64,000 nt of DNA from Candidatus Jordarchaeales archaeon (GTDB lineage: Archaea; Asgardarchaeota; Jordiarchaeia; Jordiarchaeales; Freyrarchaeaceae): the NCBI GenBank assembly GCA_038889235.1, contig JAWAHN010000001.1, forward strand, positions 964,499 through 1,028,498, given 5' to 3'. The notes beneath the pieces were generated by a model. It did not search any database and was not told where the DNA came from. It saw nothing but the letters and a program-made list of their open reading frames with translations. Of the stretch, positions 8,508-17,742 are shown in pieces (the first letter of the stretch is position 1; every line of letters begins with the position of its first letter). The translations under genes were made by a program, and so were the position numbers.

Positions 8508-9647
8508 ATGTTGAAAACTAACCCTCACGATCACGTGCTCTTCAAAATATACTTGAATGAGCTTGAAAAGCTAGCGGTTAGTGCTGGTTTCCAGGTAGTT
8601 GAAAAAATTGTTCAGACAAGGATTAAGCCAAAGACCAATTTTCTAATTGGCCGTGGAAAAGTTAACGAACTTAAAGACCTTATTAAAGAAAAAAACATTG
8701 ATTACGTTATCTTTTACAACTCCCTTTCTAGTAAGCAGAAGCTTTCCCTCTCGATGGAACTAGGATGCACAGTCATTGACCGGTACGAGCTTACCCTCAT
8801 AATTTTTGAGAAATCTGCACAGGACAATGTTTCAAAGCTACAGATAGAGTACGCTTGGCTTCAAAAGCTCGCACCGTATTTCAAGCTTGAAGCGGCACTT
8901 AAATACCGTGGTGAACACCCCTTCTTCCGTTCTATGGGCGAATACGCGTTCCAAAGGAAAATTAACGCAATTAAGAAGAGAGAGAAGAATATTAGGATGT
9001 CCATCGAGAAACTTGTCTGGGAGCGTCTTCGGCAGATAGAAGAGCGCAAAAAGCTCGGCATACCAACAATAGTTTTGACAGGCATGTATAACGCTGGAAA
9101 AACAGCGCTTTTTAATGCTATTTGTGGGTGCAATAAACCTGTCTCTGACGCACCTTTCACAACTCTCTCAAGTAAGTATTGGTTGAGTGAGGTTGAATCG
9201 CAAAAAATGTTCTTCGTGGACACTATAGGGTTCGTCATTGACTTAGACCCCTTAATCATAGATTCATTTAAGATAAACCTGCTTGACTTGAAATACGCTG
9301 ATCTAGTGGTGCTCTTGTTAGCTTTAGATGACCCGCCAGAAATTATTAAACTCAAATTTAAGGAATCCCTAAAAATACTTAGCAGTATCGGCGTTGAAAG
9401 AAGTCGAATTGTCATAGCACTAAGTAAAGCAGACTTACTTGACGAAGAAAAACGTGAAGCGCTATCCTCACTTCTAACCCCAGCTTTAGATGGGTTCGCG
9501 TGGTGCTTTGTTTCAGCTAAAAAGAAAGAATATTCTTCGTTGCTCTCTATAATAACGAGGAAGCTTCAAGAACTCAGCGCATCGAAAGGTGGTCTTCACC
9601 AGCCGACTCAATATGTGCCTCCAATATCCACACCAAACCCCTCGTAA
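8508..9647 (+). CDS. hflX: HflX-type GTPase
   Basis: 379 residues from ATG 8508. The N-terminal HflX domain is seen in FLIGRGKVNELKDL and the helical region YAWLQKLAPYF. The GTPase domain follows: G1 is GMYNAGKTALFNA (usually GYTNAGKSTLFN), G3 is DTIGF and G4 is SKADLL. In other organisms HflX binds the 50S subunit and rescues or splits ribosomes. Family members have a beta strand before the position of this ATG, and the same frame does read KRAILC just upstream (8490-8507), yet no ATG, GTG or TTG lies in frame there. The true start may be an unusual codon such as ATT at 8463. Confidence 0.85.
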   Translation: MLKTNPHDHVLFKIYLNELEKLAVSAGFQVVEKIVQTRIKPKTNFLIGRGKVNELKDLIKEKNIDYVIFYNSLSSKQKLSLSMELGCTVIDRYELTLIIFEKSAQDNVSKLQIEYAWLQKLAPYFKLEAALKYRGEHPFFRSMGEYAFQRKINAIKKREKNIRMSIEKLVWERLRQIEERKKLGIPTIVLTGMYNAGKTALFNAICGCNKPVSDAPFTTLSSKYWLSEVESQKMFFVDTIGFVIDLDPLIIDSFKINLLDLKYADLVVLLLALDDPPEIIKLKFKESLKILSSIGVERSRIVIALSKADLLDEEKREALSSLLTPALDGFAWCFVSAKKKEYSSLLSIITRKLQELSASKGGLHQPTQYVPPISTPNPS

Positions 9648-9763
9648 ATTATAAATTCAATTTTAAAAGACTCTTTAACGAACCCTGGGTTGCTAAATAC
9701 CACATATTCGGAGCCATTGACTCCGCCTATCTCACTCTAACCCCGTTTACGAGGTGAATAAAT

Positions 9764-11404
9764 TTGAGCAAAGAATCTTTCCGGCATTGGGTTGATGACA
9801 TTGTAACTGGCTTGCTTAGTTATTGGGGTGACATTAATCATTACGTTTGCAACTGCGGTCTATCCGTTTCAGGACTGCAACACATAGGAAGGCTAAGGGG
9901 CGAAATAATTCTCACCAATACCGTAAAAGAGGAGTTAAAGCGTAAAGGGTATGAAGCGAAGCACTCTCTTGTCCTATACACCCAAGATCAATGGAAAGGT
10001 AAGGAGTCCCAGCTCCAAGTTTTTCAGGACAGAGAGTTTGCAAAATCTTTAGTTGGGAGACGCCTGGTTGATGTTCCAGACCCTCAGGAATGTCATGAAA
10101 ATTGGGTTAAACACTTCTGGGAGCCTTTCGGTAACTATCTAGATGAGTTTGCAATTGAAGTAGAAGTGGTGTCTACAACAGAACTTTACAAGAAAGATGA
10201 ACTAAAGTCGCTTGTCAAAGAAGTCTTCCTAAGACCTGACGAGATAAGAAAACTAGTCAACAAGTACAGAGGGCGTAAACCATACCCTGAAGGGTGGATA
10301 CCTTTCGAAGCCCTCTGCAATAAGTGCAAAGTCATAGGCGGTCATCGCATTCTGAATTTCGACCTCGCATCCTACCGCGTCGAGTACGAATGCAGCAACT
10401 GTGGGGACCGCGGCTGGTCTAGGATAGAAGATGGAAAACTTAATTGGAGAGTTGAGTGGGCGGCTTTATGGGTTGCTTTAAACGTTAACTTTGAGCCTTA
10501 TGGAAAAGACCACGCGACGCCCGGTGGCTCAAGAGATAGCTGTGTCGAGATAGTTCAAAAGTTCTTCAATAAACGACCTCCTTACGGCACACCTTACGAA
10601 TGGGTCGCCCTAGCTTATGCTGGAAAGGAGATCGGAGATATGGGGTCCAGTGACTTCATGGGAATTACCCCTGAAGACTGGCTTCTAATAGCCGAACCAG
10701 AGGTGTTGAGATACCTTTGCCTGAAAAATAAGCCTATGCGCAGAATGGTTATAGATCCGACAAAGGTTCCCGAGTACTCTGACATATACGACCACGCAGA
10801 GCGCGTCTTCTACGGGCTTGAAGAGGTCGAACAGGAGAAAGAAAAGTTCGAAATCATAAGAAGCTATGAGCTATCCCAATTACGGCCTCCACCGGAAGAG
10901 ATCCCCCTCCAACTCAAATACGGTCATGCTGTAACGCTCGTCCAAGTGCTCCCTGAAGGTTTCTCCCTCCAGAGTGCCATTAAACGGCTTAGGAGTACTG
11001 GGCTGATAAAGAGGGATCAGCTCAGTGAGTTAGATATCAAAAGAATCGAGAGCCGCCTAAGAAGAGCGAAAAACTGGGTTGCAAAATACGCCCCAGAACA
11101 CCTAAAAATCCAAATACTCAAAACTTTACCCCCAGAAATCAAAGAGTCCCTTTCTGTCGAGCAGAAAAATGCACTAAAAACCCTATCCCGCCTGCTCTCC
11201 TCGAGAACACTATTCACAGAAGAAGAATTAGAAAAAGAGCTTTACCAAATAGCCAAAGAAGAAAGCGGTTTGGGCTCTCGCGTATTTTTCAAAACGATAT
11301 ACCGGGTGTTACTCGGTAAGGATCAAGGGCCAAGACTTGCTCCATTCCTCTTGCTCTTAGAGAGAAAATGGGTCATCGACAGACTTGAAGAAGCTGCAAG
11401 TTAA
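9764..11404 (+). CDS. lysS: Class I lysyl-tRNA synthetase
   Basis: 546 residues, class I aminoacyl-tRNA synthetase of the archaeal LysRS1 type. The HIGH-like motif is SGLQHIGRLRG near residue 36 and the KMSKS-like loop is GDMGSSDFMGIT near residue 295, a divergent form. Two Cys pairs, LCNKCK and CSNCGD, lie near residues 185-210 and may bind zinc. The C-terminal 170 residues are helical, fitting the anticodon-binding domain. Start is TTG with GAGGTGAATAAA upstream. It stands alone, with a 116-base gap after hflX. Confidence 0.93.
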   Translation: MSKESFRHWVDDIVTGLLSYWGDINHYVCNCGLSVSGLQHIGRLRGEIILTNTVKEELKRKGYEAKHSLVLYTQDQWKGKESQLQVFQDREFAKSLVGRRLVDVPDPQECHENWVKHFWEPFGNYLDEFAIEVEVVSTTELYKKDELKSLVKEVFLRPDEIRKLVNKYRGRKPYPEGWIPFEALCNKCKVIGGHRILNFDLASYRVEYECSNCGDRGWSRIEDGKLNWRVEWAALWVALNVNFEPYGKDHATPGGSRDSCVEIVQKFFNKRPPYGTPYEWVALAYAGKEIGDMGSSDFMGITPEDWLLIAEPEVLRYLCLKNKPMRRMVIDPTKVPEYSDIYDHAERVFYGLEEVEQEKEKFEIIRSYELSQLRPPPEEIPLQLKYGHAVTLVQVLPEGFSLQSAIKRLRSTGLIKRDQLSELDIKRIESRLRRAKNWVAKYAPEHLKIQILKTLPPEIKESLSVEQKNALKTLSRLLSSRTLFTEEELEKELYQIAKEESGLGSRVFFKTIYRVLLGKDQGPRLAPFLLLLERKWVIDRLEEAAS

Positions 11405-11452
11405 CAAAACACCGCTTCCCGTTTCAAACCTACCATCCGGGAGGCTCAGCGC

Positions 11453-12091
11453 ATGTTAGGTAAGATCAAAAAACTCGTAACCTCCCTCTTCAACCCCTTA
11501 GCTCTTTTTCTGATTCGGTTAGGTATAACTCCAAACTATATTACAATTTTAGGGCTCTTTTTGTCTGCCTTATCCGCCATTTTCATTCTAGGAGGACACT
11601 TGGACGTGTTGTTCCACATAAGTGAATCCACTCGATTGGTCACTGCAGCCGTCCTACTACTCTTCTCTGGTTTTTGCGATCTACTCGACGGACTGGTTGC
11701 TAGACTGGGGAGCATGGAGACTCCTTTTGGCGGTTTCTTTGACTCGGTTTTAGACAGGTACTCTGAAGTCTTTTTTATAACCGCACTAATTTGTGCAGGA
11801 TACTGCTCAATTCTATGGGGACTGCTGGCACTGTCAGGATCCCTGCTTGTAAGCTATGCGAGGGCTAAATGTGAAGTTGCAGGACTACCTGGAGTTGGAG
11901 TGGGGATAGCTGAACGACCAGAAAGATTGCTAATACTTGGTGGCGCCACATTTATGCAAGGCTTTTTTTATCCGGGCAAACTCGCTTTTGCCCCATATAT
12001 CATAGAAGCTGCAGTGATAATCGTAGCCGTTCTTTCGCACATAACGGTTCTGCAACGCGGATACTATGCTTGGACAAGTCTTCGGAAGTAA
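11453..12091 (+). CDS. CDP-alcohol phosphatidyltransferase (archaetidylinositol-phosphate synthase-like)
   Basis: 212-residue membrane enzyme of lipid synthesis. The signature DGxxAR...GxxxDxxxD is present as DLLDGLVARLG followed by GGFFDSVLDRYSE, so all catalytic Asp residues are there. About five or six hydrophobic helices are visible. The N-terminal RLGITPNYITILGL pattern fits archaetidylinositol- or archaetidylglycerol-phosphate synthases; the alcohol acceptor cannot be decided from sequence alone. It lies 48 bases downstream of lysS and may share its transcript. Confidence 0.82.
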   Translation: MLGKIKKLVTSLFNPLALFLIRLGITPNYITILGLFLSALSAIFILGGHLDVLFHISESTRLVTAAVLLLFSGFCDLLDGLVARLGSMETPFGGFFDSVLDRYSEVFFITALICAGYCSILWGLLALSGSLLVSYARAKCEVAGLPGVGVGIAERPERLLILGGATFMQGFFYPGKLAFAPYIIEAAVIIVAVLSHITVLQRGYYAWTSLRK

Positions 12092-12214
12092 TACTAAGAA
12101 AATATTATCTAAGGATAAATTGTTTTTTGCACTAAAACAAATATATTTGTCACTGTGTATAGAGAATTTTTGAAAGGGTAGCGAATACCAGTTATTAGAG
12201 GGATGTGTTGCTGA

Positions 12215-13384
12215 ATGGCTGAAAGACTTTTTAGGATCGCTACTGAAATAGCTGAAGAAGCCACGAAAAACGATAGAAGGGGTAACTATAAACAGGCTTA
12301 CCAACAATATCTGCAGGCAGCAGAAATCTTGTACAAATGTATACAATTGACAAAGAACCCGCAGCTCAAAGAAGTCTACTTTGAAAGAGCTCAAAAGTAT
12401 GTCAATCGTTGTAAACAAATAAAAGCCGCTCTTTCAAAGCCTTACCAAACAATTCAACCCTCAACTGAAAGTAAGGAGGTTAGCAAGGAGGTTAAAAGTG
12501 GCGACAGTGAATTAGCTGAAGCGATAGCTGAAACTATACTGGTCGAGAAGCCTTCAGTTAAATGGAGTGATGTAGCAGATCTGGAAGCTGCCAAAAAGGC
12601 CTTACGTGAAGCGATAATTCTCCCTATGTTGAGGCCAGACCTTTTCAAGGGAGCACGGAAGCCCTGGAAAGGTATACTGCTTTTTGGGCCTCCTGGCTGT
12701 GGAAAAACTCTTTTGGCAAAAGCTGTAGCTTCAGAAGTCAATGCATACTTTTTTAATGTGTCTGCTGCAACTCTAGTAAGCAAGTGGCTTGGTGAATCCG
12801 AAAAACTTGTAAAAGAGCTGTTTAGAGCAGCGAGGAGCAAGCAGCCCTCAATAATTTTTATCGATGAAATTGATAGTATTGCAACCACCAGGGACCGTGA
12901 GGAAGTAGGTGGTGAAAGAAGACTTAAAACTCAACTCATGCAGGAAATCGATGGTGTCACTTCTTCTGACAAAGACCGAATAGTTGTTTTAGGGGCTACT
13001 AACATACCTTGGGAGCTTGACCCTGCGATACGCAGACGTTTTGAGAAGCGAATATACCTTGGACTACCAGAGTTCGAGGCGCGGCGCGAGATATTTAAGA
13101 TACACACACGGGGGGTTGAACTATCTGACGATGTCGACTTTGACGAGCTGGCAAAGCTCACAGAAGGGTTTTCTGGAGCTGACATAGCGATTCTCTGTAG
13201 AGAAGCACTCATGGCTCCCATAAGGGAGCTTGACGAAGCTGGAGTGTTAACTAGAAACGACGTAAAAGTTCGACCTGTAACCCGTGAAGATTTTCTCAAA
13301 GCACTAAAGACGGTGAAACCCTCGGTCTCTCCCTCTGAAATAATGAAGTTTAAGGAATGGGCTAAAGAATTCGCGGTCGATTAG
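12215..13384 (+). CDS. vps4: Vps4/CdvC-type AAA ATPase with MIT domain
   Basis: Disassembles ESCRT-III/CdvB polymers during membrane scission and cell division. 389 residues. Residues 1-75 form a three-helix MIT domain (GNYKQAYQQYLQAAEIL), joined by a polar linker to an AAA module: GPPGCGKTLLAKAVA (Walker A, near residue 157), IIFIDEIDSI (Walker B), GATNIPWELDPAIRRRF (sensor 1 and arginine fingers). The C-terminal region with FKEWAKEF fits the Vps4 C-terminal helix. The next gene, 20 bases away, is a Vps25 homologue. No ESCRT-III gene lies in the window. Confidence 0.93.
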   Translation: MAERLFRIATEIAEEATKNDRRGNYKQAYQQYLQAAEILYKCIQLTKNPQLKEVYFERAQKYVNRCKQIKAALSKPYQTIQPSTESKEVSKEVKSGDSELAEAIAETILVEKPSVKWSDVADLEAAKKALREAIILPMLRPDLFKGARKPWKGILLFGPPGCGKTLLAKAVASEVNAYFFNVSAATLVSKWLGESEKLVKELFRAARSKQPSIIFIDEIDSIATTRDREEVGGERRLKTQLMQEIDGVTSSDKDRIVVLGATNIPWELDPAIRRRFEKRIYLGLPEFEARREIFKIHTRGVELSDDVDFDELAKLTEGFSGADIAILCREALMAPIRELDEAGVLTRNDVKVRPVTREDFLKALKTVKPSVSPSEIMKFKEWAKEFAVD

Positions 13385-13404
13385 CGCGTTGGGGAGGGGG
13401 TCCT

Positions 13405-14088
13405 GTGGAAAAAGTTAAGGATGTAAAGCAAGAAAAAAGATCCGAAAAAGAAGAGGAGCTTCCAGCTCCTTCAGAGAAAGAGAAGCCTGTAATGGCTCCT
13501 TCACCCGTTGACGAGCTTGAGTATGTGATGCAAAGGATTTCCGAAGCCGAATCCCTACTTCTGGGAGCGCCAGCAAAGCCTTCCTTGAGGCCCCGTCCTC
13601 CGCCTATTCCGGAATGGAGTGTTAAAAGTCCTTGGATGTTTACTAGACCGAAGGATCAACGATTCCTTAATTCCTGGAGAGAAGAATGGGCCAAGTATGT
13701 TCTCGAATGGGCTGAGGCGCAGATAATTCATTTGATAGGCGTGAATGAAATGTTGTCTAGAGATCTTTTTAGAAAGCTTTCCGGGGACGACCTGATAGAT
13801 GTACTTGATTATATGTGCGCTAAGAAGTGGTGCAAATGGTGGGATAAAGAGAAAACTCTGGTTAGAATATACTGGAAATCCCTTGAGGAGTGGAAGGAAA
13901 TAATATGGAATTGGTTCGTGGAACGGGGGCTGGAGTACGTAAGCATAATGGATCTCATCAATGTTGGAGAAGCTTTTAGCACGATCCCTAAAAATGAGCT
14001 CGAATATATTCTCGCCTCCCTCGTTAAAGAAAAACGGGCTGTATGGGCAGATAAAAAAACGAAGACCGTAAGAATAATATTTATTTGA
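13405..14088 (+). CDS. vps25: ESCRT-II subunit Vps25-like, tandem winged helix
   Basis: 227 residues, GTG start. A charged, proline-rich N-terminus of about 70 residues precedes a region that lines up with eukaryotic Vps25: SPWMFTRP matches the PPFFTLQP entry motif, the KLSGDDLIDVLDYM helix matches KLPVESIQIVLEEL, and WDKEKTLVRIYWKSLEEWKE matches WLDKSKSSFLIMWRRPEEWG. Two winged-helix repeats (about residues 80-155 and 160-227) follow, as in Vps25. I made this comparison from memory of the human sequence. The pairing with vps4 supports a role linking an upstream ESCRT layer to ESCRT-III. It ends four bases before the convergent ecfT gene. Confidence 0.85.
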   Translation: MEKVKDVKQEKRSEKEEELPAPSEKEKPVMAPSPVDELEYVMQRISEAESLLLGAPAKPSLRPRPPPIPEWSVKSPWMFTRPKDQRFLNSWREEWAKYVLEWAEAQIIHLIGVNEMLSRDLFRKLSGDDLIDVLDYMCAKKWCKWWDKEKTLVRIYWKSLEEWKEIIWNWFVERGLEYVSIMDLINVGEAFSTIPKNELEYILASLVKEKRAVWADKKTKTVRIIFI

Positions 14089-14092
14089 CTTT

Positions 14093-14821
14093 TCACACGG
14101 GGTAAGCAAAGTAAAATCTTAGAAGGGTGATTGTGATCAATGCCAAGGTCGCAACTGCAACAGCTGCGCAATCCTTTTCCCTCATTTTAAGTTCGTGCAA
14201 ATTGGTCCTCCTTTCTTTAGCACCAAACCCCCGCGCCTCCATGCTTTCAGCTACATGTAAAGCTCTCCTTATAGTTGTGGCAATTAGTGGTATTAAGAGG
14301 TAAATGTACCCCCTCAATTTACCTATAATGTTCCCTTCTTGAAAGCTCACCCCTCTGGCTTTTTGGGAGTCGAAAATTAGTTCGGCTTCCCTTATCATTA
14401 CGGGGATGTATCGTAAAGCTATAGAAAACGCTATGACGAATTCAATAGGTAATTTCACGCGTTCAGCTACCTGAATTATTTCATCTGGCGGTGTTATTGA
14501 AAGTAATAAGGAAAAAGAAAATATTATCGTAAGGAACTTTAGGACCATTAATAGAGCGAATTTTAAGGAGAAAAGTACAGTGTCAATGATTGTTATCAAG
14601 AAAATTAAGTAGAAGAATCCTTTAAGCTGTTTGAAGAAATCGTTTATAACTTGGGCGAATCGCAAAAGAGCTAGCAGAACAATTTGGATAATGCAGAGCA
14701 AAAATATATTCTCCGATAAAAGCGCTGTAACCACGAAGACGCCGAAAATGTAAATTTTCACTCTTGGATCAAGTTTGTGCAGCACACTGTCCTTAGATTT
14801 ATAGTCAAACAGTCTTAGCAA
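14093..14821 (-). CDS. ecfT: ECF transporter transmembrane subunit EcfT
   Basis: Energy-coupling factor transporter T component, 242 residues with about five or six membrane helices. The coupling-helix signatures are seen in KARGVSF and SMEARGFGAKERR, which contact the ATPases. TTG start overlaps the end of the upstream ATPase gene. With the two ATPases it makes a complete energising module, but no substrate-binding S component lies nearby, so it probably serves S components encoded elsewhere (group II ECF). The substrate, likely a vitamin or metal, cannot be named. Confidence 0.87.
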   Translation of the reverse strand: MLRLFDYKSKDSVLHKLDPRVKIYIFGVFVVTALLSENIFLLCIIQIVLLALLRFAQVINDFFKQLKGFFYLIFLITIIDTVLFSLKFALLMVLKFLTIIFSFSLLLSITPPDEIIQVAERVKLPIEFVIAFSIALRYIPVMIREAELIFDSQKARGVSFQEGNIIGKLRGYIYLLIPLIATTIRRALHVAESMEARGFGAKERRTNLHELKMREKDCAAVAVATLALITITLLRFYFAYPV

Positions 14822-15630
14822 ACCTTACACCTTTCAAGGATAAATGCAACAGCATCGTCGAGCTTAACGGGAAATGGTCCATTCTCATCTTTATCCCAAA
14901 GCATACTTAACAGTTGCGTTACCATCGGCGGTTTCAAACGGGCTTTATCCAGCAACTTAAAATTACTCAAAACATGCTTTGCGTCTCCATCAACAAGTAT
15001 CCTGCCCTCGTGTAAAATAACCACTCGCGCGTCCAACTCCGCACAGAACTCTATGTCGTGAGTTACTATGATAACGCTTTTTCCTTCAAGAACCATATTC
15101 TTCACTACTTCACTTATGGTTTTCTTGTTATGCCAGTCTTGTCCCGCTGTCGGTTCGTCCATTATAACTACTTCAGGGTTTATGGCGATAACCACTGCCA
15201 AACTTACCAGCTTTTTTTCGCCTCCACTTAGTGTTATTGGGTTCCGCCTTCTAACTTTCTCTATGCCAAGCTCTTGCAGTGCTCTATTTATCCGTTCCTC
15301 AACATTTTTAATTCCAACAGTTCTAAGGGAGAAGAAAATTTCTTTTTCCACGCTTTCAGAAAAAATTTGGTGGTCCGGATTCTGAAAGATAATACCTACC
15401 TTTCTTGCTAGCTCTCTTCTTGGAATCTGACTTATATCTAAGCCGTCTAGAAGTACCCGTCCTTTCGTTGGTCTTATCAGTCCACCCATTATCCGCACTA
15501 GTGTTGTTTTACCCGCACCATTTGGTCCCATGATGCATACTAGCTCTCCTCTTTTCACCCCTAAGTTGACCCCTTTTAAAACATAGTTTTCTCCGTCATA
15601 GCTGTGATACACTCCTTTCGCCTCGATCAT
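14815..15630 (-). CDS. ecfA: ECF transporter ATPase subunit (second copy)
   Basis: 271-residue ABC ATPase. Walker A is GPNGAGKTTLVR, the Q-loop FQNPDHQIF is the ECF-typical form, the signature is LSGGEKKLVSLA and Walker B is VVIMDEPTAG, with the switch histidine in IIVTHDIEF. It overlaps the first ATPase gene upstream by 35 bases and the ecfT gene downstream by 7, so the module is translationally coupled. This copy groups by order as the partner of the ATPase at 15596-16456. Confidence 0.88.
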   Translation of the reverse strand: MIEAKGVYHSYDGENYVLKGVNLGVKRGELVCIMGPNGAGKTTLVRIMGGLIRPTKGRVLLDGLDISQIPRRELARKVGIIFQNPDHQIFSESVEKEIFFSLRTVGIKNVEERINRALQELGIEKVRRRNPITLSGGEKKLVSLAVVIAINPEVVIMDEPTAGQDWHNKKTISEVVKNMVLEGKSVIIVTHDIEFCAELDARVVILHEGRILVDGDAKHVLSNFKLLDKARLKPPMVTQLLSMLWDKDENGPFPVKLDDAVAFILERCKVC

Positions 15631-16456
15631 GTAAAGCCCCCTTCAGCAATGTGTATGCTTCTTTTAATGAAAGTGGGGGGTAAGGCAACTCTAATCCCGC
15701 ATCTTTAAGCTTCCTGTAAAGCTCGATCGTTTTAACGAAAACTCCAACTCTTCTAGCTTCATCTGAGGATAAAACTTCTCGCGGCTTCCCATCCATTAAT
15801 ACCTTCCCTTCCTCCATTAAAATGACCCTCGTCGCATACTGCACAAAAAGTTCCACTCTGTGCTCGGTCAAAATAACAGTAACTCCTTCGTCATTAAGCT
15901 TCTTAACCGCCCTAGCTAATGCTTCAGCGCTCTGGGGGTCTAAATTCGCCGTGGGCTCGTCTAAAACTAATATGTTTGGTTCCAAGGCTAAAACAGATCC
16001 TATAACCACTTTTTGCTGCTCTCCCCCAGAAAGAAAAAACGTTCTTTTCTTCATCAACCCTTTTAAATCTAAGATGTTGCTCACCCAATTCAGTCGACTT
16101 AACATTTCTTCTCTGGGAAACGCTAGGTTTTCAAGTCCAAACGCCAGCTCTTTTTCGACGGTGAGAGACACTATTTGCTCTTCGGGGTTTTGAAAAACTA
16201 ACCCAACGTTTAGTGCTAGCTTATAAACTGGGTGAAATCTAGTGTCTAATCCATTAACTTTAACATACCCCCTCATTTCTCCCTTGTAAAAATGAGGTAT
16301 AAGACCGTTAAAGCAACGACAAATGGTCGTTTTTCCGCATCCAGTTGGCCCCAAACATAAGACAAATTCCCCATCATCTATTTCGAGATTAATGTCTTTA
16401 ATAGCTGGCTTTTTTGCATGACTATACGTAAAAGTTAATCCTCTGGTGACAAGCAT
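15596..16456 (-). CDS. ecfA: ECF transporter ATPase subunit (first copy)
   Basis: 286-residue ABC ATPase from the preferred ATG at 16456, which has GAGTGATG upstream; the frame is open 11 codons further, into the DHH gene. Walker A is GPTGCGKTTICR, Q-loop FQNPEEQIVS, signature LSGGEQQKVVIG, Walker B ILVLDEPTANLD, and switch histidine VILTEHRVE. ECF modules normally pair two such ATPases with one EcfT. The gene follows the DHH phosphoesterase without a gap, placing the transporter at the tail of the long psmA-led run. Confidence 0.87.
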   Translation of the reverse strand: MLVTRGLTFTYSHAKKPAIKDINLEIDDGEFVLCLGPTGCGKTTICRCFNGLIPHFYKGEMRGYVKVNGLDTRFHPVYKLALNVGLVFQNPEEQIVSLTVEKELAFGLENLAFPREEMLSRLNWVSNILDLKGLMKKRTFFLSGGEQQKVVIGSVLALEPNILVLDEPTANLDPQSAEALARAVKKLNDEGVTVILTEHRVELFVQYATRVILMEEGKVLMDGKPREVLSSDEARRVGVFVKTIELYRKLKDAGLELPYPPLSLKEAYTLLKGALHDRGERSVSQL

Positions 16457-16463
16457 ATTGTCA

Positions 16464-17462
16464 TCACTCGATAACCCTTTCCTTTCCACCTATTTTTTCT
16501 CTCAGCACTTCTTTAATTTCTTTGAATATCTCGTCTAGGGGGATTTCTCCGTCAAACCCGGCCGCCAGAGAGTGTCCCCCTCCACTACCTCCGATTCTAC
16601 TCTCAACCTCTTTCATTAACTCACCGAGGTGAATTCCGGTCTTTTCGAAGAATTTTTTTGCAGCTCTTCCACTAACTCTCGTTTCTCCCTCTCTTTCCGA
16701 GCCAACGATTGCAACATCAGCTCCTAATTCTATTAATCCTCTGCCTGCGCTTGCCTCGTAAGATCCTACGTGAGTAAATGCAATAATCCACCCATCAATT
16801 TCAATGAGCTCCGCTCTTTTAGCTGCCTTAAGGCGCGCCATCTTCTCTGGTTTATCCATCGTGCCCTTTAGTATCTCTTGAGCTAATGTATAATCTGCCC
16901 CGCTTTCAAGCAGAAAAGCCGCCGCTCTTAATGTCTTTGCTGTTGCAATGTAAAAATTTCTACTGTCATAAAGTATGCCAACTAGCAGCGCCGTAGAAAC
17001 TTTCTTAGAAGGCCTCTTTTTCGCCGCCTCGAAAAGCCTAGCAACAATCTCAGCCGTAGCCGCCGCCTCACTATCTATTATGAATGCGCTAAAGGGCCTT
17101 GTGGTCTTCGTTGTATGGTGGTCTATGAGTAAAGTAGGTTTAATGAATGGGGCATTACAAAACTTACCTAGCTGCTCCGGCACTCCAGCATCCACCACGA
17201 TAAACGCATCATACCCGTCTAAGTCATTGCACTCGGTAGAATATTCTATGTTCAATGTCTTTGCAATATTAGCGGTCACACTACTAACTTCGTCAGCTAA
17301 CGTGGAAAGTTCCACTCTATACCCTATTGCACTCACTAGGTCCTTTAGCGCATATGCGCTACATAACGTATCTGGGTCAGCGTTCTGGTGACAGATTACC
17401 GCCACTTTTGCTCCCCGCTTCTTTTTGAGGAATTTACGTAGAACCTTCAGCTCTTTTTGCAA
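16464..17462 (-). CDS. DHH/DHHA1 family phosphoesterase
   Basis: 332 residues. Metal-binding motifs of the DHH superfamily are visible: HQNADPDTLCSAYA near residue 25, DAFIVVDAGVP, DHHTTKTTRP near residue 115, and the C-terminal DHHA1 motif GGSGGGHSLAAGF. Relatives act as nanoRNases, 3'-5' exonucleases or cyclic-dinucleotide hydrolases; the exact substrate cannot be assigned. TTG start overlaps the DUF3194 gene by 29 bases. Its position behind exosome and KEOPS genes would suit an RNA-degradation role, but that is inference. Confidence 0.8.
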   Translation of the reverse strand: MQKELKVLRKFLKKKRGAKVAVICHQNADPDTLCSAYALKDLVSAIGYRVELSTLADEVSSVTANIAKTLNIEYSTECNDLDGYDAFIVVDAGVPEQLGKFCNAPFIKPTLLIDHHTTKTTRPFSAFIIDSEAAATAEIVARLFEAAKKRPSKKVSTALLVGILYDSRNFYIATAKTLRAAAFLLESGADYTLAQEILKGTMDKPEKMARLKAAKRAELIEIDGWIIAFTHVGSYEASAGRGLIELGADVAIVGSEREGETRVSGRAAKKFFEKTGIHLGELMKEVESRIGGSGGGHSLAAGFDGEIPLDEIFKEIKEVLREKIGGKERVIE

Positions 17463-17742
17463 TTTCTCTCATCCTTTCGTCTATTTTCTCCATAGCTTTA
17501 CTTATCGCTTCTTCAATCAACTTGTTGACGTCAACTTGGACTAAATCTGACACTTCAACGTCTACTTCCACATTAAAGGTTACCTCGCCGTTCTCTATTT
17601 CTGAAGAAACGGTTACATTCAATCTTCTTACCGCTTTCTTCCTGCATCGAGAAAAAATGTATCTTCGTGCTGTTTGTTCAGCTAAAGTGCATATTTCTTC
17701 TAGATCCTCACTTTTTAAGAAATCCGCCAACCCCTCTTTCAT
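17434..17742 (-). CDS. DUF3194 family protein
   Basis: 102 residues, small archaeal protein of unknown function normally found next to prefoldin beta, as here. It has an N-terminal helical stretch with EEICTLAEQTARRY, a beta region rich in alternating Val (VTFNVEVDVEVSD) and a charged C-terminal helix. Its ATG overlaps the pfdB stop by ATGA. There are no catalytic motifs. Identification rests mainly on size, composition and gene neighbourhood. Confidence 0.6.
   Translation of the reverse strand: MKEGLADFLKSEDLEEICTLAEQTARRYIFSRCRKKAVRRLNVTVSSEIENGEVTFNVEVDVEVSDLVQVDVNKLIEEAISKAMEKIDERMREIAKRAEGST

Noticed and set aside
8432-8515. 27-codon ORF beginning GTG 8432
   Set aside because: No ribosome site and no family; it overlaps the presumed HflX 5' region in another frame.
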